Below are positions 1 through 10,597 of a DNA stretch of 64,000 bases, piece by piece. The first letter of the stretch is position 1; each line of letters starts with the position of its first letter. Position numbers and translations under genes: made by a program. The DNA comes from Enchytraeus crypticus (lineage: Eukaryota > Annelida > Clitellata > Enchytraeida > Enchytraeidae), in the NCBI GenBank assembly GCA_905160935.1, contig CAJHZI010000431.1, positions 755,501 through 819,500 on the forward strand, read 5' to 3'. The notes beneath the pieces are model-generated. The model did no database searches. It had not been told where the DNA came from and saw only the letters and a list, made by a program, of their open reading frames with translations.

Positions 1-735
1 GATTACACCATGTATATTTCAAAAGATCAAGACACAACTGATCATTATAGAAACCACAAAAAATGCTTTTACGTGCAATATAGTCATTCAATGCTAACAT
101 TGTTGGGCATGACATCTAGAAAATCATGAAGATACCATCGATTTCATTAAAACGGCTAAATTGTTAAAATGTACAAAGCAGGCAAAGTTAAGGTTAACGT
201 CAGTTTCCTCACTCAAAGGCGATGTCAGTGATGGGCGAGCCCAGGATTTGAAACCCAGCATATACTGATCATTAGATATAATTTTAATATAATTAATAGA
301 ATTTAAAATAACTGTTAGAATTAATATTTTCAAGATTGTAGTACGCGGAGTGAGACTGCTCGCAGGAGAATGCAAACCAGTGTAATGCTCGCTTCACAAC
401 ACACCACGTTACTCACGCAAATTTAAAAAGAACTTATGAAACATTACATAAATTTTCATTCAGAAGTACTTTGAGCCTTAACACCAATTCGATTGTAGAT
501 TTTGTTTAGTTAACAAAATTATAAATCAGAGCTAACATAAAGCAATGTAAATTGCCAAAACTAAAACGATTAAATAAAAATTGAGATAAAATTACTACAA
601 ATAGACAAAAATTATGTTTCAACATTAAATTAATTTATTAAAGAGCACAACCAACTCTTTCCCACATTACCTCAATTAGCACATTAAAATGCTGAAATGG
701 TTATTAAATTAACACGAACTGAATCACTAACATAC
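1..735 (-). other. Part of DNAJB11 intron 2
   Basis: AT-rich intronic DNA downstream of the exon-2 donor. No sequence matching the expected next DNAJB11 exon is visible. The only recognisable item is a SINE-A copy at 181-271. Confidence 0.7.
181..271 (-). repeat. SINE-A copy (tRNA-like), 5' part missing
   Basis: Read on the minus strand it contains the B-box-like GTTTCAAATCCTGGGCTCGC, the body (CACTGACATCGCCTTTGAGT) and the tail GAAACTGACGTTAACCTTA shared with the other SINE-A copies. The A-box half is absent. Confidence 0.75.
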
Positions 736-1788
736 CTCGTAGGCTTCTCCTAAGTCACGAAACTTGTTCTCTGCATCAGGATCATTCTTATTCTTGTCAG
801 GATGAAGCTCTTTGGCTAACTTCCTGTAGGCTTTCTTTATCTGATTAGTGTTGGCATTCTTTGCTACGTTGAGAATCTTGTAGAAGTCTCTCCTATACAA
901 CATCAATCAATCAATTTTATGTTCAGACTGTTCACATTAAAGTAGTGCTATGTGGTTATTACCCTGCTAATGTCATTCTACACTCACTGTGAAAATTAGG
1001 AGAAAATCATGGCAAGGGGCCAAGACTGGGGTGTTAGCGTAAGAGCCAGGTCCTGTCTTCTGAATTTAGCACATTTAAAATTTGCATTAATGCTTCCATA
1101 AATTAAGGTAAATCAGAAATAGAATAGAGTACCCAAACTATAATCTATAGCTTCACTATATTCAATTAATTACTATACAAAATTAAAGAACATAATTCTA
1201 TAAGGAAATGGAGTGACATGTACAGTGGAGCGATATTATAAGATTTAAAATTTATTATACATTTTAAAAACACAACGAACTGCAAGCTACCTGAGTAAAC
1301 TATAAACTTAAATCACCTAACTAAATGTACTTTCCCAATTAAAATCATCACGAATTAAAATGCATTACATTGAATAATCTCGAAAAGGTAATTAACGTTA
1401 TCTATTTTGCCTTTAAATGGCTAATTTTCCATTCAAATAAAATTCTGTAATAGAATACCATTCTATGAAATGGAAGAATACTATTAAATTCTGCGTTTTA
1501 AATGAGTAAAAATATATTTTATTATCAAGAAATGAGTGAAGAACATTATTTTAACTTAAAATTTCATCCCAATCGTGCTAAACGTTGATTGGTCCACATA
1601 GTAAACACAGCCTAATGCGAAAAAAATTATCAAAACCAATCTTTGGAAAACATAAAATTCACTTGTTCTAAAATCAGGAGACGGAAAAATAAGTAATGAG
1701 CAAATTCTTACCCGCCTAACACCTGAACGATAAATAATAAAATGAAATTTATTAATAAAATGTAAGAAAATAATCGCCGGCTCTCCAT
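736..1788 (-). CDS. DNAJB11: DNAJB11 (ERdj3), 5' exons only; ER-lumenal Hsp40 co-chaperone
   Basis: DNAJB11 is a J-domain protein of the ER lumen that stimulates the BiP ATPase and binds unfolded clients. Exon 1 is 1788-1712 and codes 25 residues starting [19 protein letters not shown], a basic start followed by a hydrophobic stretch, i.e. a signal peptide. Its ATG has A at -3 and G at +4. It ends in GG followed by the donor GTAAGA. Exon 2 is 892-736, after an acceptor ending TATAG; the split codon gives Gly and the reading continues [20 protein letters not shown], then [13 protein letters not shown] with the essential HPD, and ends FRDLGEAYE before the donor GTATGT. GRDFYKIL directly after the signal peptide and the wording of the J-domain fit DNAJB11 rather than other Hsp40s. 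The intron is 893-1711. About 78 of the roughly 360 residues usual in the family are here; no further exon is seen in 1-735, so the rest lies left of the window. Confidence 0.93.
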
Positions 1789-1930
1789 CGTGAGTCTGTA
1801 ACACCGCCTCCTCAATAAATTGTAAACATTGCTGTTTGCTTGGGTTCCTGATCTCCTTCATATCTATGCCTAGAATTTTATTCTTTTTTGAGAGCAGTTT
1901 TAGGGGTCATTCGTAAATTATGATAATGCC

Positions 1931-2182
1931 TTACATATTTAAATTCCCTGTGCTGTGCCCGGGTGAGGTTGGGACCACTGCAGAATAGGGCAACCGTAAG
2001 CAAACTCCCGTGTGTACGTAAGAAGCGACTAAGGCAGGTGTGAGAGGAAGACAAAGGGAACCCTCCTTAACCTGTAGCTTTTTCCATTGATTTAAATGGC
2101 ATAAAAATGTAAAGGATGTACCAGAAGGAAGAACGCAAGGCAAAAGAGTTAGAGGAAGACCAAGACATGGGATATGGATCAT
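1931..2182 (+). repeat. R1-family repeat fragment followed by a LINE C-terminus-like end
   Basis: The stretch with ACCACTGCAGAATAGGG and AGAAGCGACTAAGGCAGGTG matches the start of the R1 copies at 6240 and 13745. The end, 2120-2180, reads PEGRTQGKRVRGRPRHGIW, a basic RGRPR pattern seen at the C-terminus of some LINE reverse transcriptases. Confidence 0.45.
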
Positions 2183-2183
2183 C

Positions 2184-3209
2184 TTATAACAAATTCATAT
2201 AATTAGAACCTTCACATCGTATATCTGATATAATTGAGAATACACTAGAGAAAAAAGAAGTTAGCACAGCAGTATTCCTCGACGTAGCTGCTGCTTTTGA
2301 TAAAGTCTGGCACGAAGGCTTAGTATATAAACTCAAGCAGCAGATGCCGCCACAGTATACTGAGATTTTAACGTCATATGTCTCAAATAGAACATACAGA
2401 GTAAAATATGAAAACGAATATTCTGATCTCAAAGATATACATGCAGGCGTCCCACAAGGAAGTGTTATAGGACCAATCCTCTACCTGCTCTACACTTGCG
2501 ATATTCTAGTTATGAGAGGAGTTACTCTGGCAACATTTGCAGATGATACAGCAATAATCGTAACTGGAAAAGATATCGCCACATCCACGAGCAGAGTACA
2601 AGCAGGGTGTAATAAAATTCTGGAATAGACTAAATCTTGGAAGATAAAGTTAAATGAACAGAAGTCTATTCACGTAAACTTTACAAATAAAAGAATCCGA
2701 AAAGCCTCTCTATCAATGGTACAGAAGTCCCATATGAAAATAATGCCAAATATCTTGGTATGAATCTAGATAATAAGCTGAGATGGAAAGAGCATGTTAA
2801 TAAGAAAAGAAATGAGCTCAACCTCAGATATAGGCAATACTACTGGCTTATTGGACGAAATTCTAAACTCTCGATACATAATAAACTTATAATATACTGT
2901 CAAGTGTTGAAGCCAGTCTGGCTATATGGATGTCAAATTTGGGGCTGTACCAAATCATCTAATACTAAGATTATCCAGACGTTCCATAATAAGGTGTTAA
3001 GAAACATTGTAAATGCTCCTTGGTACATCAGAAATAATGATATTCATCGTGATCTGAAATTACCCCTGGTAGTAGAAGTAATAAGAAACTCGGCAACAAG
3101 ACATCAAGACCCACTCAGTCATCACACCAATCCGCAAGCTCTTCAACTACTGAACCAACAACGCCGCTTCCGCAGGCTGAAGAGGACTAAGCCCTTCGAA
3201 CTAGTTTAA
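2184..3209 (+). mobile_element. 5'-truncated Jockey-type LINE reverse transcriptase, broken
   Basis: Coding traces of a non-LTR reverse transcriptase. From about 2215 the frame reads FLDVAAAFDKVWHEG (catalytic palm motif A), then GVPQGSVIGPILYLLY, then FADDTAI, with the catalytic FADD intact. After a TAG near 2626 and at least one frame change, the thumb region resumes as YLGMNLDNKLRWKEHV and continues through LKPVWLYGCQIWG to a stop at 3209. No endonuclease and no RNase H are seen, so the copy is 5'-truncated and dead. Motif order and the LKPV.LYG.Q.WG signature fit the Jockey clade of arthropod-like LINEs. Confidence 0.8.
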
Positions 3210-3404
3210 TAAGTTAGTCACTAGACTAGATCAGAAGCCTTCTATAAGCAATATACTTTAAAACTACTTCATAAGAAGTTGAAATAATTTACGTTGTGCA
3301 ACCTAAAAGTAATCATTGGATTATCTTTAGTTAAGAATACTTTTAGTCTCTCAGGACAAAATGAATGGTTGGTCTTAGCAGACCAGTTTAAATTCTTTAA
3401 ATAC

Positions 3405-3510
3405 AAAAAAAATTCATATAAAGAGATGAAAAGGAAGGCTGAGGATAGAATTGGTTGAAAGAGTTATATTATTTGTCATGGCCCTGTTAGGCAGTGCAGT
3501 AGAAGAAAAA
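3405..3510 (+). repeat. 3' end of LINE-GA family
   Basis: Contains CATATAAAGAGATGAAAAGG...GGCTGAGGATAGA, reading SYKEMKRKAEDR, and then GGCCCTGTTAGGCAGTGCAGT. The same order recurs at 4325-4460 (+) and 12532-12665 (-). Confidence 0.5.
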
Positions 3511-4324
3511 GATTTAAATTCAGGCTTTCTCCCACTCCAATTAAGGTTGATCATTTTCAACGAAATTTCCTAAATTGCACAAAGTGGTCTGCATATGAAG
3601 CTATCTAAAAAATTCATGAAAATGGTTTCAGTTCATTGACTAAAGTTTAGATAGAAAATAGTTAATGGAGAATATTATACATTTTAAATATATTTTAATG
3701 TTAAATATTTAATTTAGTAACTACACCGAATCAGCCCAAGGTGTTGTGCGCAACATATGGGTCTGATCCCACGTTCGGCGCTGAGGACGTATAGAGATAT
3801 AGAAATAGCTTCACTTTTGCAGTTCAAACAGCTTGGTATATACTTAATTATGCCTAAACTTCTATTTCATTAAAACATGCCAAGCCAATGGTGTCACCTT
3901 CTCACTGAGTATAAAAATGCTAAGTGCTGAAACAGCAGAACAGTTCTACCAGATCGACATTTAATTAAAAAATTACTTTTCTTAACTTTTCTTTTTTACT
4001 TTTTAAAAGATGCATTTCTTTTAAATATTAGTTTAACTTTTTAAATTTGGCCTACTTTAAATTATTTAAGCTTCCCCGAGTTGTGTTTGGGTTGTTTGTA
4101 GAATATACCAACTGCTGAGAGTAACTGACTGCACTTATCGGAAAAAGCTACTAGTTAAGGCACTAACTAGTAGCCTTTTAGAAGATCCAAACCAACGTCA
4201 GAATTAAATGACATTCGATTCGTGAGTGCTACAGGCTGCAGAAGTTGCTACCAAATTATCTAAAACGAATGGCAAAGATCGATATAGCTAGGGTATTTAC
4301 TGATGATATGATGTGTGAATGGAT

Positions 4325-4560
4325 GGATATAAGAGAGGCAGAGTCAGGCCGAGTCTAGGAATGTTGAACGATTTAAAGATCCACTCGTATGAGGACATGA
4401 AGAGGAAAGCGGAAGACAAAAAGTGGAGGCGTGATATGCCATGAATTGCCACTACGAGAGAGAGAGAGAGAGAGAGAAAGAAGAGAGAGAGAGGGAGAGA
4501 GAGAGAAGAGAGAGAAGAGAGAGAGAGAGCTACAGAGGGAGAGAGAGAAAGAGAGATGAA
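4325..4560 (+). repeat. 3' end of LINE-GA family with its (GA)n tail
   Basis: Reads HSYEDMKRKAEDKKWRRD, a typical basic C-terminus of a LINE reverse transcriptase, followed by a stop and by about 95 bp of GA-rich microsatellite (4455-4550). Upstream, 4100-4325 holds weakly conserved sequence also seen inverted at about 37040-37130. Confidence 0.5.
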
Positions 4561-4671
4561 ATTGGGCAGAGAGAAGAGGAGTAAAACTGGAATTAAACTG
4601 GGATTAGAAGGAAGATCATGATGATGAAGATCTTTGGCCTATCATGAATTGCATAGGCTAATTGAATGTTT

Positions 4672-4909
4672 CAATAGAGCAGTACGAGACTAGAGGAAGT
4701 CATACGGTAAGCTCAAAATGACAGATTCTGAGATGAATTGAACGTTGGTTCGATTCCCGGCCGCGCTGAACTGAGAATAAAATCTCTGAAATTGACAGTA
4801 CTGGTTACGCGGAAACTTTGGCTAAATTGTAACAGGTTTAAACCTCTACGTGGCAAATGATAGATATCAACATATTTGATCCTTCCAACTTAATGCGTGT
4901 TATTGCTAT
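4672..4909 (+). repeat. SINE-B copy (tRNA-derived)
   Basis: Carries the B-box-like GGTTCGATTCCCGGCC, then the shared body (CTGAACTGAGAATAAAATCTC, GGTTTAAACCTC, TGATAGATATCAACA) and end (TTTGATCCTTCC..TAATGCGTGTT). Other copies are at 25540, 38243 and 41598. Confidence 0.75.
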
Positions 4910-4915
4910 TGTTAA

Positions 4916-4951
<36 letters not shown>

Positions 4952-5440
4952 TATTTTAATTTGCAATTTTATGATTATTATTTTTTATATTTACCCCGAG
5001 TGTGAAGAACCCGAGGTTTGATAAAAATGATTCAAACGATAGTGCTGAATCGTCACCCGGCTTTTCGAGGTCAACTATCGGCTTAAATGGATTGCAGAAG
5101 TAGACTATATGAAATCTTTGTAAAGTGATGGAAAGCGTTTGCCAAAGAAAAGAGGTCCCTCACTTATCGCTGATTTGCTCTGCAATAAGTCTGCCTATGC
5201 CATTAATGAAGTCAACTCCATCGGGATTCATGGGGCCCATGGTTTCAATGGCCACCGTAACAATTTCATATCCCAAGGACAGATCACGGTAATTATCCAT
5301 TTTCTTAGAGGCGGAAAGCTCAGCAGCTCCACCGGCTGTGACTGAAATCGTATTAGGTTGAAGTTTGCCATAGTGTTAATGACCGTGACGTCTCAGACGG
5401 CACATTTACCATAGCATCAGGGAACTAAATTATTATTATT
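4905..5440 (-). mobile_element. LINE fragment with restriction-like endonuclease C-terminus, 3' end, broken
   Basis: Read on the minus strand this matches the copy at 21665-22690: SVTAGGAAELSASKKMDNYR, DLSLGYEIVTVAIETMGPMN, then DFINGIGRLIAEQ, with a stop shortly after. The 3' end (FLSN..FFTPE region) runs into an (AAT)n tract at 4918-4980 on this strand. The RPDG motif itself is not present in this copy. Confidence 0.75.
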
Positions 5441-5649
5441 ATTATTTTACATTTTTTGTCTTGGACAATTTTTTTAAAATGATGATTATTATTATTATTA
5501 TTATATTATTATTATTATTATTATTACTATTATTATTATTAATACGAAAGTTAAACGTTGCTGATCGCAGCAGCGGGTGACATTGCACTGAATCCACTGC
5601 TATTGACTGTTTATACTTGTCACGATCTTCTGTTGAAAGATGTATTATT

Positions 5650-5660
5650 TTTACATGCAA

Positions 5661-5695
<35 letters not shown>

Positions 5696-5755
5696 TTTTC
5701 TTGTAGTTTAGATATGATTATTTTACACGCAAATATAATAATAATAATAATAAAA

Positions 5756-5838
<83 letters not shown>

Positions 5839-5880
5839 TTGCGTGTAAAATAATCATATCTAAACTACAAGAAAACATTT
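5650..5880. repeat. (AAT)n/(ATT)n with an embedded perfect palindrome (5692-5879)
   Basis: The unique 44 bp beginning AATGTTTTCTTGTAGTTTAG at 5692 is repeated in perfect inverted orientation ending at 5879. Between the arms lies (AAT)n joined to (ATT)n, itself nearly self-complementary. A third, weaker partial copy of the arm (ACATGCAAATATAATAATAA) precedes it at 5653. A further (TTA)n tract lies at 5430-5540. Confidence 0.9.
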
Positions 5881-6239
5881 AACCGAAATCTTCTCAACTC
5901 ATTCAGTAAAATTACTACCAATAGTCAACATTGAAATTGACGTCTCAATTTAGTACAGGCGTGTGACAAACGGGCGACCGCTTTATAAGTGAAACATTTC
6001 TCCCTAAGTTACGAAAGAATTAAGAAGCGTGTGAAAGCATCTTATGTCAAATTCTCACAGTCAATATAATGATAAAACTCAACAAGTTATGTATTAGCGA
6101 GAGTTCAGTCGGCATATTTCGCTATTGTGACACCTCTATGGCACCGGCTGTGAAAATATATACATGTCTAACGTTAAGGTCTGAACAGATAGGAGTTAGC
6201 GTACAATCTTTCAGCTATATTTAGTCGTGGTAGGCTTAC

Positions 6240-6520
6240 TTGTCGTATTTCCCGCGTTGTGTCCGCACCACTAAGGAATATATTAACCGTAGGCTGCACG
6301 TATTGTAGGAGACGCCAGAATAGGAACTGAGGAAGGCAATGGAAACCACACCAGAAGCCATGTCATTTCCAAGCTATAGGCTCAATTAGTTAATCGATGG
6401 AGTGCTCTTTATGAAGAGTGATTACAAAAATTGAATAGAAATATGCATCTATAATCTGCCACTTGGTAGAACAATAGAGAGGGGGGGGAGGAGAGAGTGA
6501 AAAAGAGAGGGAGTGGGGCT
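6240..6520 (+). repeat. R1 family copy with G/A-rich tail
   Basis: Shares GGAACTGAGGAAGGCAATGG, CAAGCTATAGGCT, TTAATCGATGGAGTGCTC and the tail CTGCCACTTGGTAGAACA with copies at 52480, 53390, 15545 (-) and 17815 (-). It ends in a G/A-rich tract (6478-6515). Confidence 0.7.
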
Positions 6521-6724
6521 CATTGTATTTCCATTTCTGAGCTGTTACGATTTTGTTTAGATATTAAACATATGTTTGCATTAATACTGTATTTTTTGGT
6601 ACATCTCTTCCATCTGGCGTCATCGAACTGAAACCAAACACCTAAAATTAATATATTTTTCAAAATTCCTCATCTTTATTTAAACTGATATTTTGTGTTT
6701 TGTAGTTCAATCGCGTTTTGAGCC

Positions 6725-6830
6725 TTTCTTTATTGCTTATCGGCTTGACTTTGGTGTCATAGTGCTCGATGTTGTCAAAGACGACAGACGAACTATAATT
6801 GTTGCTGTTATCATAGCCTATAACGACTAC
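6725..6830 (+). repeat. Element X copy
   Basis: Contains TCATAGTGCTCGATGTTGTC and ATAATTGTTGCTGTTAT, aligned with the copies at 20085, 37977, 40135, 51475 and 52895. Confidence 0.6.
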
Positions 6831-7539
6831 TGTATTATATTGTAACTGTTTATAATAATTCCTACACGGCTGAAAAACTTTGTTAGAAAAAGCCGTAGCT
6901 TTTTTGTTGTTCATTTGACCTTACTTGTAGGCCTATAGCAATTAAGAAGCCAAATAAAGATTAATTTTTCTAGATTCAGTAAGACAGTTTATCTAGAAAT
7001 GATATAGCTGGGAGTCGAAATGAAAGGAGTCAAATTATCGGGCAAGATACAAAGCGTTACATGAAGGGCCATCTGGCTAGGATCAGTGCAATTGAATTAA
7101 AGCCATTAATTAATTGATAATATGATTGTTTGAGTAATTAGGTAATCACTGACTAATTAAGTGATTTATACTTTATTTGATTAATTTATGTGTTAGGGTA
7201 ATAGTTAGCTTTATTGTTTGATTGACTGATTAATCAGAAACACGATCAGTTAAATTGATTTAATTTACGACGAATTTTATGGAAGGAATCTAAGCCCAGT
7301 TGGCAATTGAACCCCAGACTTAAGACTGAAGTCAGTTGTGGCTAATTTCTGAGGTGTTTTGTTGAGCAATCTCAATAAAAGTTTCATGCCGAAAAAAGTA
7401 ACAGTGTTAATTTTTAGAATTAAATAATTAGTTTTTGACTCCATTCTGGTTGAGAGATAACATTCACAATGTAGTAGATTTTATTTAGAAGCCATTACTA
7501 TGTTATCCCAGAAATTTACAATTTAGCAAAAGCGTTTAC

Positions 7540-7665
7540 CGATTTACTAGACGAATGTATATCATGCTTGCCTGAGAAACAGGAGGCCAGCGACTCAAAA
7601 TCCGGCCAGACCATCTCTAACACTGTCTCTTGTGATACAGAAACATACGCTTAATTTTTGCTTTG
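7540..7665 (+). repeat. SINE-C copy
   Basis: Contains GCCTGAGAAACAGGAGGCC, a degenerate B-box region (GACTCAAAATCCGGCC) and CTGTCTCTTGTGATACAGAA, matching the copy at 43385-43495. Confidence 0.6.
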
Positions 7666-8342
7666 GATTTTTCGTTGAACATTTTAATTAAATCGGAGAA
7701 ATTCTAAGATATATTGTACAATTAATTTACAATCTTAAATGCCAGTAATAAACTGTAGTTTACTGTGATCTATATTAGAACTCACAAATTTAATTTTTAG
7801 ATTATCTAACTAAGGCAGGAGTTATTAATGTCGGTATATACTCAATATAACTCTCTCTGATTCTTGCACTCTATAGAATTAGGTATATTCGCTTATAAAA
7901 TGATCAATCTAATAATTGTCACTAATTTAAAATTAATGCATTGGCATGAGTAATAAATTCGTATGTCCTTCAGAATAAAGGATTTGACCTTCATTTAGAT
8001 TTCATTTAAAGTATTACCCCCCATGGAATAAAAAACACTTCATATTTATTTTCCTTGAAACCTACTATGAAAGACTGACACATACATTATGTGCATTGCT
8101 GGATCAGCACAATGGAGTGTCGCGTGCCACTTTGAAGAAATTACGATACAATGGCGAAAGTAATAAATGTTCAAAGAATGGAGATTGAAGATGACGTATA
8201 GCTAACTTCATAATTCCTTTAGAAAGTTATATCGGGGGTTAAAGTTCAATTATTTTCTAAAATTTATAACTTTTTTATTTATGTCGACTAAAAGGAAAGA
8301 CGCTGTTGAATGTCTTCACACACCTGCTCGCTAGTCGTTGTG
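7666..8342. other. AT-rich intergenic DNA, nothing recognised
   Basis: No coding potential, tandem repeat or known repeat family seen on either strand. Confidence 0.5.
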
Positions 8343-8350
8343 GTCTAGCA

Positions 8351-8921
8351 CAGTGGTAGCAAACCTTTCTCACACTAGCGCACTAATGCATTTAATTATC
8401 CATTTATTTATGTATTTATTTATTTCCTTCTTTATGTATTTATTTATTATTAATTTTTTTAAATTATTTATTTATGTATTTATTTATACGTTTAGAAAAC
8501 TAAAGGCGATCTCACAACACTGTACAGAGTATGGAATTCACTAGATACAATACAATTCAAAATTACACAGCCAACGCTTAAATGTAATAAAAGTAAATGA
8601 AAAACAATGTAAAAAGCAATTCGTAGGGAAAATGTTTAAAAAGAAGTAAAAGAGTTAAAATGGTAAAAGTTAAAAAGCATCTTAGTACAGGACTAGATAG
8701 AAAGTCTGATGTACCATTAAACTATTTGTGTAAATTGAAACATTATGTAAAAACCAGCATTTATATAGAAATTTTAAATATAGAAGTGTAATTTATTTAT
8801 TTATATGTGTAACCCTTGTATAACTAAAGTAATATTTCTATATTCTAATCAATTTTAGCGTTAGTTTCGTGGGTCGCTTTTCTGATGCTGAAGCTCGCGG
8901 ACCACAGGTTGGGAATCCCAG
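8351..8921. mobile_element. Non-autonomous hAT-like DNA transposon (571 bp)
   Basis: The left end is CAGTGGTAGCAAACCTTTCT and the right end, read inverted, is CTGGGATTCCCAACCTGTGG, both close to the CAGTGGTTCCCAACC-type termini of hAT elements. The flanking 8-mers GTCTAGCA (8343-8350) and GTTTAGCT (8922-8929) match at 6 of 8 positions, as expected for an old 8-bp target duplication. The interior is AT-rich, including a (TTTA)n-like stretch at 8400-8490, and codes for nothing recognisable. Confidence 0.65.
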
Positions 8922-8929
8922 GTTTAGCT

Positions 8930-10328
8930 TGTCTGATTCGATCCCCAATCAGCCTCAGCGGGTGACGAACCTGGCGTTAAATTGGTACTGTTGTTTGCCC
9001 AAATTGCCCAGATCAAGTGCAATTATAAATATTGTAAATTTAAAACTTTTACAAATTAAAGCATAAATCCGGAGCTGCATGGCATTTATTGTAGGAGTTG
9101 CATATTGATAATAAGGAAACCAAAGCAAATTTGAGATTACACAATTACGGAAGCCTCAACCACAGACAGACATTTATGAGCTCGGTAGCTCATTCTAACT
9201 CCGTGCGCAAGACTAGACTATGATGTAAATAGACATCAATCGGTAAGGACACCATTGAACGCAGAGGAAAAATTTAGTAGAAAATAAAGCAGAACTTCGC
9301 TTTAAAATCTAGCTTATTTATATTTATTTTTATTTATTCATTTCATTTAGCACATCATTCATGTAATGATACGTGTCAAGTCTTGATTGTAAAATATCAA
9401 GCGTACGCGTGAACTGAAAAAACAAAGGCCAACAATGGCACTTTCATGTTCAGAATAAACTACACAAAATACAATAAGATTTACTATGCATTTATGGTCA
9501 TAGCGGCAAAAGTAATAGATAGACGAACTTAATTGATTTAACATAGTCTAAAAGAATTTAATTTTATTTAAAAAAATTATAGTGTACACAAATTTCAAGT
9601 AATTCTATAGTGCATAACTAATGAAACTATTGCTAAGATATTGCCATCCTAGTCGTATCATTCTGTTCCTTAAGAATTAAGTACTATTTTAATAAAATTT
9701 AAATTTTGTTATTTAACGTTAGACGTTGCAACTCTAAATCGACAGCGCTACAGAAATACAAATCGCAGATTTAGTAGCTAGTTAGATCCTCAGTCGAATG
9801 CCAGTAAATAAGCTTGTTAAACGAGAGCCCAAGGGTTCCTAGCTCACCCGTGTCTGTCGCTGATTGACTGTAGTGTTGTCATACCGAAACAAACCTTCAA
9901 ATTTCAATATCTAATCGGTCCGTTGCCAATGATTCCTTCGCCGTAGAGAAAGTGTAGCATCCCGCAGTAGCGTTGACCTTTAACCCTATCTTTTTATAGA
10001 AGTAAAGATTGTATAGATGGATGTCTAAAGTATTCAAAGAACAAATGGTTGATGGGTAGTATATCATCTGCTCGTGCCTAGAGTCTTCCAATAGAGAGGA
10101 TTCGACATACGCGCACATAGTCCCCTGCAAACCCGTAATAGTTTTTGCGTTGAAAAAGCTGAAAGAAATCAAAGAAAAGACGTGAATACTCTTTGTTCGT
10201 GACGACTGTAGCACCTTGTATGATCGAAGCCTCTTTCTCGTTACCTTACTTCCATAATTTTAGAAAGCAATTAAATCCCAGTTTATTTCATGACGGAATT
10301 TAGCGCACTACGGTGGGACTTAGCGCAA
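8930..10328. other. Intergenic DNA, no gene recognised
   Basis: A 105-codon open frame at 9897-10214 (-) has no recognisable motif and no splice or start context that supports it. No repeats seen. Confidence 0.5.
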
Positions 10329-10597
10329 TTGGTTTAGTTGCGCGTCAAGAACTGAAGTTAAGTAACATCGGACATCGGTACGTTGTGTGTGACCACCTTG
10401 GAAGACTGAGTGTTGACAGAGTTGAAGGAAAAAATCTCAGGGTGATGTAACGTTATTCTTAAATCTGTATAGGCTGCAATTAATGCGCCATCATAAGGCA
10501 AGGATTCCTAATAACTATGGAGAGGAAGGAGGAGGAAATGGGCCATAAAAAAGCATCTGTGCTTCCTGACCTAGTGTGCCGTTATGTTATGTTTCCC
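10329..10597 (+). repeat. 5S-rRNA-derived SINE, copy 1
   Basis: The head matches 5S rRNA in order: GAAGTTAAGTAACATCGG (box A area, 5S GAAGCTAAGCAGGGTCGG), then GTGTGTGACCACCTTGGAAG (box C area, 5S TGGATGGGAGACCGCCTGGG). The body CTGCAATTAATGCGCCATCA and the end GCATCTGTGCTTCCTGACC..GTGTGCCGTTATGTTATG recur in the copy at 35321. Known 5S-derived SINEs (SINE3 type) use the internal 5S promoter for Pol III transcription. Confidence 0.85.

Noticed and set aside
1556-1861. A 101-codon minus-strand frame overlapping DNAJB11 exon 1.
   Set aside because: The signal-peptide exon 1712-1788 is in another frame, has a better start context and splices exactly to the J-domain exon; the longer frame is a shadow reading through intron.
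9897-10214. 105-codon minus-strand open frame.
   Set aside because: No motif, no repeats-independent composition signal, no splice or promoter support.
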